Of a stretch of 64,000 bases of DNA, positions 37,724-47,085 are shown piece by piece. Under the pieces are notes generated by a model that saw nothing but the letters and a program-made list of their open reading frames with translations, did no database searches and was not told the origin of the DNA. Both the position numbers and the translations under genes were made by a program. This DNA comes from Tomitella biformata AHU 1821. Lineage in GTDB: Bacteria > Actinomycetota > Actinomycetes > Mycobacteriales > Mycobacteriaceae. Where the stretch lies: positions 1-64,000 of the forward strand of contig NZ_BAVQ01000071.1 of assembly GCF_000524475.1 (NCBI RefSeq), read 5' to 3'. The stretch's first letter is position 1; the number at the start of each line of letters is the position of its first letter.

Positions 37724-39328
37724 TCAGCCCGAGATGTCAAGGGCGCGCAGCCGCGCATAGAGCGTGGTGCGGCTGATGCCCAGCGCCGCCGCGGCGTGGC
37801 TCTTATTGCCGCCGTGGCGCGCCAACGCGCCGATGATGGTGTGCCGCTCAGCCCGCTCCAGGTCGCTCAGGCGCGCGGCCCGCGCGCTGACGCGGTACTC
37901 CGCGGGCACGTCCTCCGGGCCCACGAGTCCCATGGTCCGCTTGGCGAGCACTCGGGCCAGCATCGCCTTGAGCTCGGTGAGGTTGCCCGGCCACGGCTGC
38001 GCCGCCAGCATGCCCAGCACGCTCTCCGGGAAGCGCAGTGAGGCCTCGCGGTCCAGCTCAGTCACGAGCCCCCGCACGATCTGCGCCAACTCGCCGCCCC
38101 TGGCGCGCAGCGGCGGCAGCTCGTAACGGTGCGCGCAGGCGGCCACGAGCATCGCCACCTCCGCGCTCAGCTCGACGCCGGCGGCGACCGTGAGCACGTG
38201 GCGCGGCCCGTCGTCGGACAGCTCCCGCTCGAGCGCCCGCGCGGCCTGCGCGTCGAGCAGGTGCGCCTGCTCGATGATCCGCACTGCGAGCCCGGCGGAG
38301 TCTTGGCCGTCGGCGATGGCCCGGGCGGCACTGGTCAGGCCGCTGCCCGACTCCCCCAGCAGCACGACCGAGCCGGCGGCGGCGCGCAGCCGGGTCAGCT
38401 CCGCCCCCACCGGATCGCGGGCCGGGCGGACGGATCCGCCGCCGCGACGGATCGGCGTCGCGGTGCGGGCCACCGGGCGCAATTGGAACAGTGCCCCGCG
38501 GCCCGAGCCCTCGACCCGCTGCGCGTCGACCAGCATCTGCTCGCCGGAGGCGAGCACCAGCGGCAGCCGCACGCCGCCCGGACCCAGGGTCTCGGCGAGG
38601 CGGCGCAGCATCGTGTGGTCCGCGGCCTCGAGCACGTCCATGGCGAGGGGATTGCTCAGCACCAGGTCCACGCCCAGCGCCGCCACCGCGACCCCCGGCT
38701 GGCGGGCGATGGCCTGGAACGCCACCATGAGCCGCCGATCCGAGACCTGCGCCCCGTCAAGCAGCCGCTGCTCGATATCGGCAACCGCCCGCACCACCAG
38801 GGGCTCGAACAGCGGGTTCGCCATCGAGGCGGAGACAGTGATGTCCAGGACCCCCTCGATCCGGCGGGTGATCGGATGCCGGATCGGATGCCCGTAACAG
38901 CTGAAGTCCTTGAGGTCCTCCGCGAAGTGCTCGGCCCCGTGGATCGCGAGCCCCCGGCCCAGTTCCAGGGCGGTGCCCAGCGCATTGGTGCCCACCCGGT
39001 CCTCGGACAGCTCGGTACCGGGCACCAGGCCGGTCCGGTCGAAGACCCGCTCCACCCGGCCCGGGTCGAAGTAGCGGTCGATGATGCGGCAATCCCTATC
39101 CGCCAGCACCATCGAGACCCCGGATCCGCGGACACGGTCGGCCAACTCGCTCAACACCGGCCGGGCCGCGTCGGAGAGCAGCACCGCAGCCGGCGCCGCG
39201 ACATCCACCAGAGTCGGCACGGCAAGCCGGAGACCTGGATCCACGCCGCTCAGCCGCGAGCGCTTCCACGACATCGCGATCTCCGTGCGCAGCGCCAATC
39301 CGCCAGCCTGCGAAATATCATCCTGCAT
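37724..39328 (-). CDS. AcoR-like GAF/degenerate AAA+/Fis-HTH activator
   Basis: A 534-aa regulator. An N-terminal GAF-type sensor (about residues 60-190) holds FDRTGLVPGTELSEDRVGTNALG and SCYGHPIRHP, as in AcoR. The AAA+ region is eroded: Walker A reads GESGSGLTS without the Lys, and the GAFTGA loop that touches sigma-54 is missing. The Fis HTH at the end (HGGNKSHAAAALGISRTTLYARLR) is intact. Actinobacteria lack sigma-54, so it must act through sigma-70-type polymerase. It lies directly upstream of the dehydrogenase operon and probably induces it with alcohols or aldehydes. Confidence 0.87.
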   Translation of the reverse strand: MQDDISQAGGLALRTEIAMSWKRSRLSGVDPGLRLAVPTLVDVAAPAAVLLSDAARPVLSELADRVRGSGVSMVLADRDCRIIDRYFDPGRVERVFDRTGLVPGTELSEDRVGTNALGTALELGRGLAIHGAEHFAEDLKDFSCYGHPIRHPITRRIEGVLDITVSASMANPLFEPLVVRAVADIEQRLLDGAQVSDRRLMVAFQAIARQPGVAVAALGVDLVLSNPLAMDVLEAADHTMLRRLAETLGPGGVRLPLVLASGEQMLVDAQRVEGSGRGALFQLRPVARTATPIRRGGGSVRPARDPVGAELTRLRAAAGSVVLLGESGSGLTSAARAIADGQDSAGLAVRIIEQAHLLDAQAARALERELSDDGPRHVLTVAAGVELSAEVAMLVAACAHRYELPPLRARGGELAQIVRGLVTELDREASLRFPESVLGMLAAQPWPGNLTELKAMLARVLAKRTMGLVGPEDVPAEYRVSARAARLSDLERAERHTIIGALARHGGNKSHAAAALGISRTTLYARLRALDISG

Positions 39329-39395
39329 ACCGTCGACTCCACCTCCGCCCCCACGTCCGCGTGATCATCATCACACTATCGGAAGGTGGCGGGGT

Positions 39396-41246
39396 TCAGT
39401 CGCTGCCGTACAGGCGGGCCCAGTTCCCCCGGCTCGTCAGCTCCGGGACGGCCGCGCGGAACTGTGCGCGCACGCCCGCCGCATCCGCGTGGAAGCGCTT
39501 GATGGTCTTAGCCAGCTCCACGGACAGCGACTTCGCCAGCGCGGGGTCCCGGCGGCGCAGCCGCACCCCGGTCTGGGACGCGTCGGTCACGTAGGCCTCG
39601 TCGAACAGCGAGACGTGCCACCAGTGGGCGTCCTCGTAGGCGATGGCGACGGGTCCGCGCTGCACGCGCCCGCTCAGCTGCCCCAGAGCGCGCTTTGCCA
39701 GCACCAGGTCCTCCCGACCCTCCTTGAGCTGGCCGACGGCCCGCCGGACCGGGATCGTGGTGGGCAGCTCGGAGATCGGGCTCATCTTGGTCTCGGGGTG
39801 GTGCTCGCGCTCGGCCCGTACCTTCGAGAGGGCGGCCTGGCCGCCATCGGCCAGGGTCGCCGGCCCTTCCAGGAACGCGGTGATCGCGGACAGGAGCGTG
39901 CGGGCGTAGCCGTACTGCATGGCGACGATCGCCTGCGAGACCCGCCGCGAGAGCACCTTCGCCAACGCACGCACCTCGAAGTCGCTGTGGATCGCCGCGG
40001 TGATCAGGGAGTTGCGCTGCCCGAAGAACTGCCCGAAATCGTCGCCGTCCTTCCAGTAGAAGTCCGCATGCCACACGGCGGCGCCCGGCAGGGTCACCGT
40101 CGGGAAACCGCGCGAGCCCGCGCGGATGCCGTACTCGATGTCGTCCCACTGGAAAAAATATGGCATCGGCAGGCCGATCTCCCGCACCACCGAGGCCGGA
40201 ATCAGGCAGGACCACCAGGCGTTATAGGGGGCGTCGATGCGCCGCTCCTGGATGTTGTCGATAACGCTCTGATCCTGCAGGCACCACTCGTCGGCAGGCA
40301 GTCCGGCCTGCAACTCCGGCAGGTCCACGGACTCCGCCGAGACCAGCAGGTAGTCCGGGTTGTAGAGATACAGCATCTGCGCGCCGATAAGGGTGGGCGT
40401 CATGGCGTGGTTCGCGAGGGCCGTCATACGCAGGATCGTCTCGGGCTCCACGCGCACGTCGTCGTCCATCAGGAGCACGTTCGCGTCGGCTGTGCCCGCG
40501 GTGACCTCGAACATGCCGCGGCTGAAGCCGCCCGCCCCGCCCAGGTTGGCCTGCCGCAGATAGTGCAACTTCGCACCCAGCGAGTCCGCCGCGTCCTGGT
40601 ACACCGGGCGGGTCTGCACCAGGTCCGTGCCCTGGTCGGTGACGTAGACCGTGTCGATGATGCCGAGCACCTCGGAGTCCGAGGCCAGCGCGGCGACGGT
40701 GTTGGCGCAGTCGTCGGCGCGATTGTAGGTGCAGATGGCGATCGCGGTCGGCCGGCCGGCGCCGGCGCCGTCGGCGCTCCAGCGGACCTCGTCGAAGGTC
40801 AGCGGGCCGTCGATGGCCCGGAACTCGAGCCACATCGCGCCGCCGTCGAGGAACTTGTCGATGGGCGCGTCGAGAGTGACGGTCTGGGGGCCGCTGTCAC
40901 CATCGCCGCCGCCGACATGCGCGACGGCGATGGTGCGCACATGGCTGCCGATATCGGAGGCCCGCACGCGGATCACGCCCTCCGCAAGTCCCACTCCCTC
41001 TGGCCCGCTCACCCGCACGCTGACCTGCACCGAGCCGACGGTCGACCAGCGCTGCCAGTAGGACGCCTCGAAGCGCCCGAAGTAGGCGTTGGTGTGCACG
41101 ATCGCCCCGGCCTGCAGCGCGATGGACCCGCGGCGACGCAGCACCACGCCCGTCTCGATCTTGCAGTACAGATCCTCGCTGGCCCAGCTGGCGGGTCCCG
41201 CGAACAGCGTGCGCTGGATCAGGCTGCGGCCTAGACGCGAATTCAC
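39396..41246 (-). CDS. glfT2: galactofuranosyltransferase GlfT2
   Basis: A 616-aa polymerase with the GlfT2 layout: an N-terminal beta domain (ASWASEDLYCKIE), a GT-A domain with AICTYNRADDC, LGGAGGFSRG and the metal motif LLMDDDVRVE (about residue 258), the acceptor-site WDDIEYGIRAGSRG (about residue 365) and AVWHADFYWKDGD, then a helical C-terminal domain. It extends galactan with alternating beta-1,5 and beta-1,6 Galf. It starts at a GTG 39 bp after the GtrA gene. The usual partners glf, ubiA and aftB are not adjacent. Confidence 0.94.
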   Translation of the reverse strand: MNSRLGRSLIQRTLFAGPASWASEDLYCKIETGVVLRRRGSIALQAGAIVHTNAYFGRFEASYWQRWSTVGSVQVSVRVSGPEGVGLAEGVIRVRASDIGSHVRTIAVAHVGGGDGDSGPQTVTLDAPIDKFLDGGAMWLEFRAIDGPLTFDEVRWSADGAGAGRPTAIAICTYNRADDCANTVAALASDSEVLGIIDTVYVTDQGTDLVQTRPVYQDAADSLGAKLHYLRQANLGGAGGFSRGMFEVTAGTADANVLLMDDDVRVEPETILRMTALANHAMTPTLIGAQMLYLYNPDYLLVSAESVDLPELQAGLPADEWCLQDQSVIDNIQERRIDAPYNAWWSCLIPASVVREIGLPMPYFFQWDDIEYGIRAGSRGFPTVTLPGAAVWHADFYWKDGDDFGQFFGQRNSLITAAIHSDFEVRALAKVLSRRVSQAIVAMQYGYARTLLSAITAFLEGPATLADGGQAALSKVRAEREHHPETKMSPISELPTTIPVRRAVGQLKEGREDLVLAKRALGQLSGRVQRGPVAIAYEDAHWWHVSLFDEAYVTDASQTGVRLRRRDPALAKSLSVELAKTIKRFHADAAGVRAQFRAAVPELTSRGNWARLYGSD

Positions 41247-41285
41247 CTTTGATCGACTCCCTGCATTATTTTGACCACGACCGGG

Positions 41286-41765
41286 TTAATCAAGTTTGAA
41301 GATAATCCTGCGCTGGACCACGAAGTTAATTACGGTGGCAGCCCCCTGCGCGATGACGAAGGCGACCAGCACGTTCAGGTCCGTGTCCGGCAGCACCTCG
41401 TAGAGCACGGTGTTGATGCCCACCTGCACCCCGAAGGTCACCGCGTAGAGCGCGACGACGGCGGCGAAGCGGGTCCGGCTTGGCGGCGCCTGGAACGTCC
41501 AGCGGCGATTGATCAGGTAGGCGGTGGTGGTGCCGGCGATGAAGCCGATGGACTTCGCCAGCCGCACGTCCATCCCGTTGGAGAGCAGCAGGATGTAGAG
41601 CCCGAAGTCCACGACGGCCGACAGTCCGCCGGTCACCAAGAAGCGGATGATCTGCGTCTTCAGCCCCAGATCCGGGGAGCCCACGTTCTCCGTCACGGGT
41701 ATCTCAACCGGCAGCGGGTACTCATGCGGCTCTACGCGCTCGCCGTCGGGGCTGGATACAGACAC
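41286..41765 (-). CDS. GtrA family membrane protein (Rv3789-like)
   Basis: A 159-aa protein with four membrane helices in GtrA order: QIIRFLVTGGLSAVVDFGLY, then LAKSIGFIAGTTTAYLINRRWTF cut at the loop, then two more. GtrA proteins move or anchor polyprenyl-phosphate sugars. The M. tuberculosis relative Rv3789 sits beside dprE1 and has been linked to decaprenyl-phospho-arabinose handling or recruitment of AftA. It lies between the DUF6541 gene and glfT2 in one operon. Confidence 0.88.
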   Translation of the reverse strand: MSVSSPDGERVEPHEYPLPVEIPVTENVGSPDLGLKTQIIRFLVTGGLSAVVDFGLYILLLSNGMDVRLAKSIGFIAGTTTAYLINRRWTFQAPPSRTRFAAVVALYAVTFGVQVGINTVLYEVLPDTDLNVLVAFVIAQGAATVINFVVQRRIIFKLD

Positions 41766-41808
41766 CGTGGAAGGGTAGCTGGGTATCGCACGGCCAGCAC
41801 AGGCGCCG

Positions 41809-43704
41809 CTACCGCACCAGGCGGTAGATGACCGTCCTGTCGTTGACGATCACCGGCTCGAAGGCGGGGTTCTCCGCGATTCCGGCGAAGCCCGGGGGTT
41901 TGGGCATCCCGCCGACGCTGCCCTCGCCCACCACGAGCCAGCGCACGTCGAGACGCTCGACGATATCCGCCATGTAGGGGTTGTGCCCATAGGAGTGGAT
42001 GTCCGCGTACAGGTCCATCCGGTCTTGGCCGAGGGTGCCCACCGGGTCCTCCCCCAACGGCCCGGGCACCAGGATCGGCAGCGTCTCGAGGGTGTACATC
42101 CACGGGGAGCCGTCATAGGGATCGTTCATGATGGCGCCGCCGTCGTACAGCTCCGCGAGTTGCGCGTAGGCCGCCGCCTCCTCGGGGTAGACGGTGACGC
42201 CCTCCTGGAAGTTCCGTGCCAGCATCTGGACCCCGCGGGGCGCGTAGAAGGCCGCGGAGATCGCGGCGAGGGCCACCACCGCGACGACGCCGACCCAGCG
42301 CACGTCGAGCCTGCCCCGGCCCAGAAGGTTCCGGCCCAGACGCGCCACCACCTTCACCAGGACCACCACTCCGCAGGCGACAATCGGCGCCAGCATGACG
42401 GCGTACAGGCCAAGGAACCGCATGGCATCGTTCCACCACAGCGAGGTCAGGGTTTGCACATATGGCGCGTCCGAGGCGGCCGCGATCACGAATAGCCAGC
42501 CGATCGCCGCCGCGCCGATAACCAGCGGCCGCAGCTCTCGCCGCCGCCCGAGCGCCCACAGACCCGCCACTGCCAGCGCGAACAGCAGCCATTGCGGCGC
42601 CACATACGTGCGCATGCCGAGCAGTTGGGCCGCCGCCTCCCCGAATGTCGCCTCGGCCGGCCAGTCGAAGTTGTTCATCACGGACTTCGACGCGGTGTCG
42701 ACGCTGGGCAGGGTGAGCGCCACCGCCCCCAGCCCGGCCAGGAGCACCGTGACCAGACTGCGCGGGGTCCGGGTCCGACCGCCCCACAGCAGCCAGCACA
42801 CCCCGATGATCGCGATCAGGATCAGTGCCATCGCCGCGATCGACGGGTGTGTCACATAGAGGCCCGACATGCCCAGCGCCGCGGCGAGGACCAGCGGCGC
42901 GGACGGCCGCCGCAGCAGCGCGAACACCACCGCGAGGACGCCCGGCATAGCCGCGGCCCCCAGCGCGAACGGCGAGAGCGGGCCATGCGCAGCCTGCAGC
43001 ACCGGGAACGCGGAGAAGCTGGCGGCGAGCACCGCCGCGGCGGACAACGCGAGGGGTCGCGGGTCGATGCGCGAGACCAGCGCCACCGTGGCGAAGATGA
43101 AGACGATGGCCGTGGCCGTGACCATAGCGTTGAGCGCCCCGGGCATCGACTGGCCGGGCACGTGCAGCACCAGCGCTGTCAGCGCGTGGAAGGCGTCCGG
43201 ATAGTAGAAGGCGGCGTTGCCCGGCGCCGCCGCGTCGGCCAACGCGAACGGGCTCGCGTCGCCGCTTTGCTCGATCAGCCGCGAAGCCGTGCCGTGCAGC
43301 AGGGCGTCCCAGCCCTGCGGGATCCTGGTCAGGCCGCGCGTGGCGGTGAGCATGATCGTCACGGCGATGGCCGACGCGGCCGCGATCGCGAGGGCTACCG
43401 GCACGCGGCCCACATGTGCGGGCTCGTGGGGATATAGCCCCGGCCAGCGCCAACGGAGCAGCCACGTGCTGCCCGCGAGCACCGCGCACACCGCTGCGAC
43501 GCCGGCGAGGACGGGGATCGGCGCCCAGGTGATGCCGAGTCCCGAGTAGCTGATCGCGGCCAATCCGGTGAACCCCAGCGTCAGCGCGGGAGCGACCCCC
43601 CACAGCAGGCGGCCACGCAACCCCAACGACCAGCCCAGCGCCGCACCGGGCAGGAAGAGCACGCACACCGCCACGAGCACGGCCGGCACACCAAAAATTA
43701 GCAC
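41809..43704 (-). CDS. DUF6541 polytopic membrane protein, probable lipid-linked glycosyltransferase
   Basis: A 631-aa protein with about 13 membrane helices, ending in a soluble domain (WLVVGEGSVGGMPKPPG). The first periplasmic loop has GWDALLHG and FYYPDAFHAL, the region where GT-C enzymes place catalytic acidic residues. It resembles M. tuberculosis Rv3779, implicated in polyprenyl-phosphate mannose or envelope glycan metabolism. GTG 43704 starts the operon DUF6541-gtrA-glfT2. The exact substrate is unknown. Confidence 0.78.
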   Translation of the reverse strand: MLIFGVPAVLVAVCVLFLPGAALGWSLGLRGRLLWGVAPALTLGFTGLAAISYSGLGITWAPIPVLAGVAAVCAVLAGSTWLLRWRWPGLYPHEPAHVGRVPVALAIAAASAIAVTIMLTATRGLTRIPQGWDALLHGTASRLIEQSGDASPFALADAAAPGNAAFYYPDAFHALTALVLHVPGQSMPGALNAMVTATAIVFIFATVALVSRIDPRPLALSAAAVLAASFSAFPVLQAAHGPLSPFALGAAAMPGVLAVVFALLRRPSAPLVLAAALGMSGLYVTHPSIAAMALILIAIIGVCWLLWGGRTRTPRSLVTVLLAGLGAVALTLPSVDTASKSVMNNFDWPAEATFGEAAAQLLGMRTYVAPQWLLFALAVAGLWALGRRRELRPLVIGAAAIGWLFVIAAASDAPYVQTLTSLWWNDAMRFLGLYAVMLAPIVACGVVVLVKVVARLGRNLLGRGRLDVRWVGVVAVVALAAISAAFYAPRGVQMLARNFQEGVTVYPEEAAAYAQLAELYDGGAIMNDPYDGSPWMYTLETLPILVPGPLGEDPVGTLGQDRMDLYADIHSYGHNPYMADIVERLDVRWLVVGEGSVGGMPKPPGFAGIAENPAFEPVIVNDRTVIYRLVR

Positions 43705-43892
43705 CGCGATATAGTCTCACGCTGGCCTGAACAGGGAATTCCGAGTCCATGGCCCCCTTCGCCATCTACCCCCGCTGACCCCAACCCCGCTCGGCACCCA
43801 TGATCGGCGCGCACAGCGCACAATGAATGCCGCGCAGCACCCCGCCACACCGAACTACCGCCAGCACCTGGCGCCTTCAGATGAGGACCTCC

Positions 43893-44807
43893 ATGACCCC
43901 CCAGCATCGCGGCAGGATTGCCCGCCGCCTGCGGACTCTCCCCGTACACACCCGGTCACAGCGGCCGGCCCTGCTGCTGGGCTGCGGACTGTTGGCGGGC
44001 GTGCTGCTGCTGTCCGGCTGCCACAATCCCGAGGTCCCGGCCGCCAAGGCGACGTCCATCGCACAGGTTGACGGCGCGATCAATCCGGCCCAGGTGTCCG
44101 CACTGTCCGCGGACTTCGACGCGCTCCGGTCGGGCCTCGATGGCGAGGTCTCGATCGCCATCGCGCCGGTGGGCCACGGCGGCGAGGTCCTCTCCTTCGG
44201 CGACGACATCGAGGACGTCGCCTGGTCGACCATGAAGGTGCCGCTGTCCATCGCCGCGCTGCGCGAGAACGGCGACTCGGTGCTGGACCTGGTCGAGAGC
44301 GCCATCGTCTATTCCGACAACGACGCCACCTGGACGCTCTGGACACTGCTCGGCGACGACATGGACACCTGGATCGACAAGTTCGACCAGGCGCTTCGCG
44401 ACGGCGGGGACGAGGTCACCGTGTTCGAGACGGACCGCCTACACTCGGGCGGCCCCAGCTACGGGGAGAGCCTGTGGGACGACGCGGACCAGGTCCGGTT
44501 CGCCGCCGGCCTGCCGTGCCTGGCCGACGCCGGTCCGGTTCTCGAGTTCATGGGCCAGATCGACGAGGAGCAGCGGTGGGGCCTGGGCACCATCGAGGGC
44601 GCACGATTCAAGGGCGGTTGGGGCCCCGGTGAACCGGACTTCCTGACCCGGCAGTTCGGCATCATCGACACGCCGAACGGGCAGACCGCGGTCGCGATCA
44701 CCGCGGTGGCCACCTCCGGCAGCCTCGAGGACGGGAACGCGATGCTGGACGAGATCGCGAAGTGGATCGTCGCGCATCTGGAACAACTGCCTGCCGGAAC
44801 CTGCTGA
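43893..44807 (+). CDS. beta-lactamase/PBP-fold serine hydrolase lipoprotein
   Basis: A 304-aa lipoprotein. A basic N-terminus precedes LLLGCGLLAGVLLLSGC with lipobox LSGC. The mature domain carries the three penicilloyl-serine motifs: STMKVPLS (SxxK), YSDNDATW (SDN) and RFKGGWG at the place of KTG. It is therefore related to class A beta-lactamases, although Lys-Gly-Gly instead of KTG and the lack of the ExxLN Glu suggest another role such as peptidoglycan sensing or weak beta-lactam binding. GAGGA five bases before ATG 43893 decides the start. It precedes dprE1 by 63 bp. Confidence 0.8.
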   Translation: MTPQHRGRIARRLRTLPVHTRSQRPALLLGCGLLAGVLLLSGCHNPEVPAAKATSIAQVDGAINPAQVSALSADFDALRSGLDGEVSIAIAPVGHGGEVLSFGDDIEDVAWSTMKVPLSIAALRENGDSVLDLVESAIVYSDNDATWTLWTLLGDDMDTWIDKFDQALRDGGDEVTVFETDRLHSGGPSYGESLWDDADQVRFAAGLPCLADAGPVLEFMGQIDEEQRWGLGTIEGARFKGGWGPGEPDFLTRQFGIIDTPNGQTAVAITAVATSGSLEDGNAMLDEIAKWIVAHLEQLPAGTC

Positions 44808-44870
44808 TTCGGGCCAGATCACACCCTCGTCGAGTGTCCGACATCTAACTTCGCGGTAACCTTTCCCTCG

Positions 44871-46328
44871 ATGTCTAACTCCGCTGACAGCAGCACCAAC
44901 GAGACACGCCCGGCGCCGGCGACAACCCTGCCGACCACGGCCCAGACTCTGACCGGCTGGGGCCGCACCGCGCCGTCTGTGGCACAGGTCCTGCGCACCC
45001 CCGACGTCGAGCTGATCGCCCGGGCCGTCGCCGAGGTCGCCGAGCGCAACGACGCCAAGCCGGCGCACCTGCGCCGCGGCGTCATCGCCCGCGGCCTGGG
45101 CCGCTCCTATGGCGACCCCTCCCAGAACGCCGGCGGGCTCGTCATCGACATGACGGCGCTGAACCGCATCCACCGCACCGACCGCGACTCCGCCCTGGTC
45201 GAGGTCGACGCCGGCGTCACCCTCGATCAGCTGATGAAGGCCGCGCTGCCGTTCGGCCTGTGGGTCCCCGTGCTGCCCGGCACCCGCCAGGTCACCATCG
45301 GCGGGGCCATCGGCTCCGACATCCACGGCAAGAACCACCACAGCGCTGGCAGCTTCGGCAACCACGTGACGTCCCTAGACCTGCTCACCGCCGACGGCAC
45401 GGTCCGCAAACTGACCCCGCGCGGCGGCAAGAACGACCCGAAGGGCGCGCTGTTCTGGGCCACCGTCGGCGGCATGGGCCTGACCGGCATCATCCTGCGC
45501 GCGACGATCAAGATGACGCCCACCGAGACCGCGTACTTCATCGCCGACGGCGACCGCACCAACAGCCTCGACGAGACCATCGCCCTGCACAGCGACGGCA
45601 GCGAGAACCACTACGACTATTCATCGGCCTGGTTCGACGCCATCGCGCCCGCGCCGAAGCTCGGCCGCGCCGCCGTCTCCCGCGGCTCCCTCGCCAAGCT
45701 GGACCAGCTGCCCAAGAAGCTGCAGAAGGATCCGCTCAAGTTCGACGCGCCGACGTTGCTGACGCTGCCCGACGTGTTCCCGAACGGCCTGGCCAACAAG
45801 CTGACCTTCGGCGCGCTGGGCGAGCTGTGGTTCCAGAAGTCCGGCAACTACCGCAACAAGGTCCAGAACCTGACGCAGTTCTACCACCCCCTCGACCTGT
45901 TCGGGGAGTGGAACCGCGCCTACGGCTCCAAGGGCTTCCTGCAGTACCAGTTCATCGTGCCGGTCGAGGCCGTCGAGGAGTTCAAGCAGATCATCCGGGA
46001 TATCCAGGCGTCGGGGCACTACTCGTTCCTCAACGTGTTCAAGCTGTTCGGCGAGGGCAACAAGGGCCCGCTGAGCTTCCCGATCCCGGGCTGGAACATC
46101 TGCGTGGACTTCGCCATCAAGCCGGGGCTGCACGAGTTCGTCACCGAACTGGACCGCCGCGTGCTCGAGTTCGGCGGCCGGCTCTACCTGGCGAAGGAGT
46201 CCCGCACCTCCGCGGAGACCTTCCACGCCATGTACCCACGCATCGACGAGTGGATCTCGGTGCGGCGCGAAGTGGACCCCACCGGGGTCTTTATGTCCGA
46301 TATGGCCAGAAGGTTGGAACTCAAGTGA
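44871..46328 (+). CDS. dprE1: decaprenylphosphoryl-beta-D-ribose 2'-oxidase DprE1
   Basis: A 485-aa FAD enzyme. The VAO-type FAD domain has [15 protein letters not shown] and [14 protein letters not shown]; the substrate domain has [10 protein letters not shown] and [14 protein letters not shown]. The Cys in NICVDF corresponds to Cys387, the target of benzothiazinones, so sensitivity is predicted. It oxidises DPR to the keto intermediate, which DprE2 reduces to the arabinose donor DPA. The stop overlaps the dprE2 start. Confidence 0.96.
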   Translation: MSNSADSSTNETRPAPATTLPTTAQTLTGWGRTAPSVAQVLRTPDVELIARAVAEVAERNDAKPAHLRRGVIARGLGRSYGDPSQNAGGLVIDMTALNRIHRTDRDSALVEVDAGVTLDQLMKAALPFGLWVPVLPGTRQVTIGGAIGSDIHGKNHHSAGSFGNHVTSLDLLTADGTVRKLTPRGGKNDPKGALFWATVGGMGLTGIILRATIKMTPTETAYFIADGDRTNSLDETIALHSDGSENHYDYSSAWFDAIAPAPKLGRAAVSRGSLAKLDQLPKKLQKDPLKFDAPTLLTLPDVFPNGLANKLTFGALGELWFQKSGNYRNKVQNLTQFYHPLDLFGEWNRAYGSKGFLQYQFIVPVEAVEEFKQIIRDIQASGHYSFLNVFKLFGEGNKGPLSFPIPGWNICVDFAIKPGLHEFVTELDRRVLEFGGRLYLAKESRTSAETFHAMYPRIDEWISVRREVDPTGVFMSDMARRLELK

Positions 46329-47083
46329 TCGATGCCGTGGGAAACCCCAAGTCGCTGCTGCTGCTGGGCGGCTGCTCCGAGATCGCGCTCGCGATCGCCG
46401 AGCGCTACCTCGCCAGCGCCCCGCTGCGCGTGGTGCTCGCCGCCCGCCCGGCTGAGCCGCGCGAGGAGACGGCCGCCGCGCTGCGCGCCAAGGGCGCCCT
46501 CGATGTGCAGATCGTCGACTTCGACGCCCTGGACTTCGACTCGCACCCGAAGATGATGGCCGAGGCGTTCTCCCAGGGCGACGTCGATGTGGCCGTCGTG
46601 GCCTTCGCCCTCGACGACGATGCCGAGGCGCTCTGGCAGGACCAGGGCAAGGCCGTCCGCGTCGCGCAGGTCAACTACACCGCGTCCGTCTCCGTCGGCG
46701 TCCTGCTCGGCGAGCACATGCGCGCGCAGGGCCACGGCCGCATCATCGCGATGTCGTCGGTCGCCGGCGAGCGCGTCAAGCGCGCCAACTTCGTCTACGG
46801 CTCCACCAAGGCGGGCCTCGATGGCTTCTACCTTGGCTTGGGCGAAGCCCTCAACCCGTTCGGCGTCCAGATCACCGTGGTGCGCCCCGGCATGGTCCGC
46901 ACCCAGTTCAGCGCGCACGTCGACGAGGCGCCGCTGACCGTGAACAAGGAGGACGTGGCCCGCATGGCCGTCGCCGCCTCCGCCAAGGGCAAAGAGATCG
47001 TGTGGGCGCCCGGTCCCTTCCGCTACGTGATGATGGTGCTGCGCCACGTGCCGCGAAAGATCTTCCGCAAGCTGCCGGTATAA
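46325..47083 (+). CDS. dprE2: decaprenylphosphoryl-2-keto-ribose reductase DprE2
   Basis: A 252-aa short-chain dehydrogenase. The Rossmann glycine motif is [18 protein letters not shown], with catalytic SSVAGERV and YGSTKAGLD (Tyr and Lys), and the basic C-terminus ([13 protein letters not shown]) is typical. It uses NADH/NADPH to complete DPA synthesis with DprE1. GTG 46325 overlaps the dprE1 stop (GTGA). Confidence 0.95.
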   Translation: MIDAVGNPKSLLLLGGCSEIALAIAERYLASAPLRVVLAARPAEPREETAAALRAKGALDVQIVDFDALDFDSHPKMMAEAFSQGDVDVAVVAFALDDDAEALWQDQGKAVRVAQVNYTASVSVGVLLGEHMRAQGHGRIIAMSSVAGERVKRANFVYGSTKAGLDGFYLGLGEALNPFGVQITVVRPGMVRTQFSAHVDEAPLTVNKEDVARMAVAASAKGKEIVWAPGPFRYVMMVLRHVPRKIFRKLPV

Positions 47084-47085
47084 CG

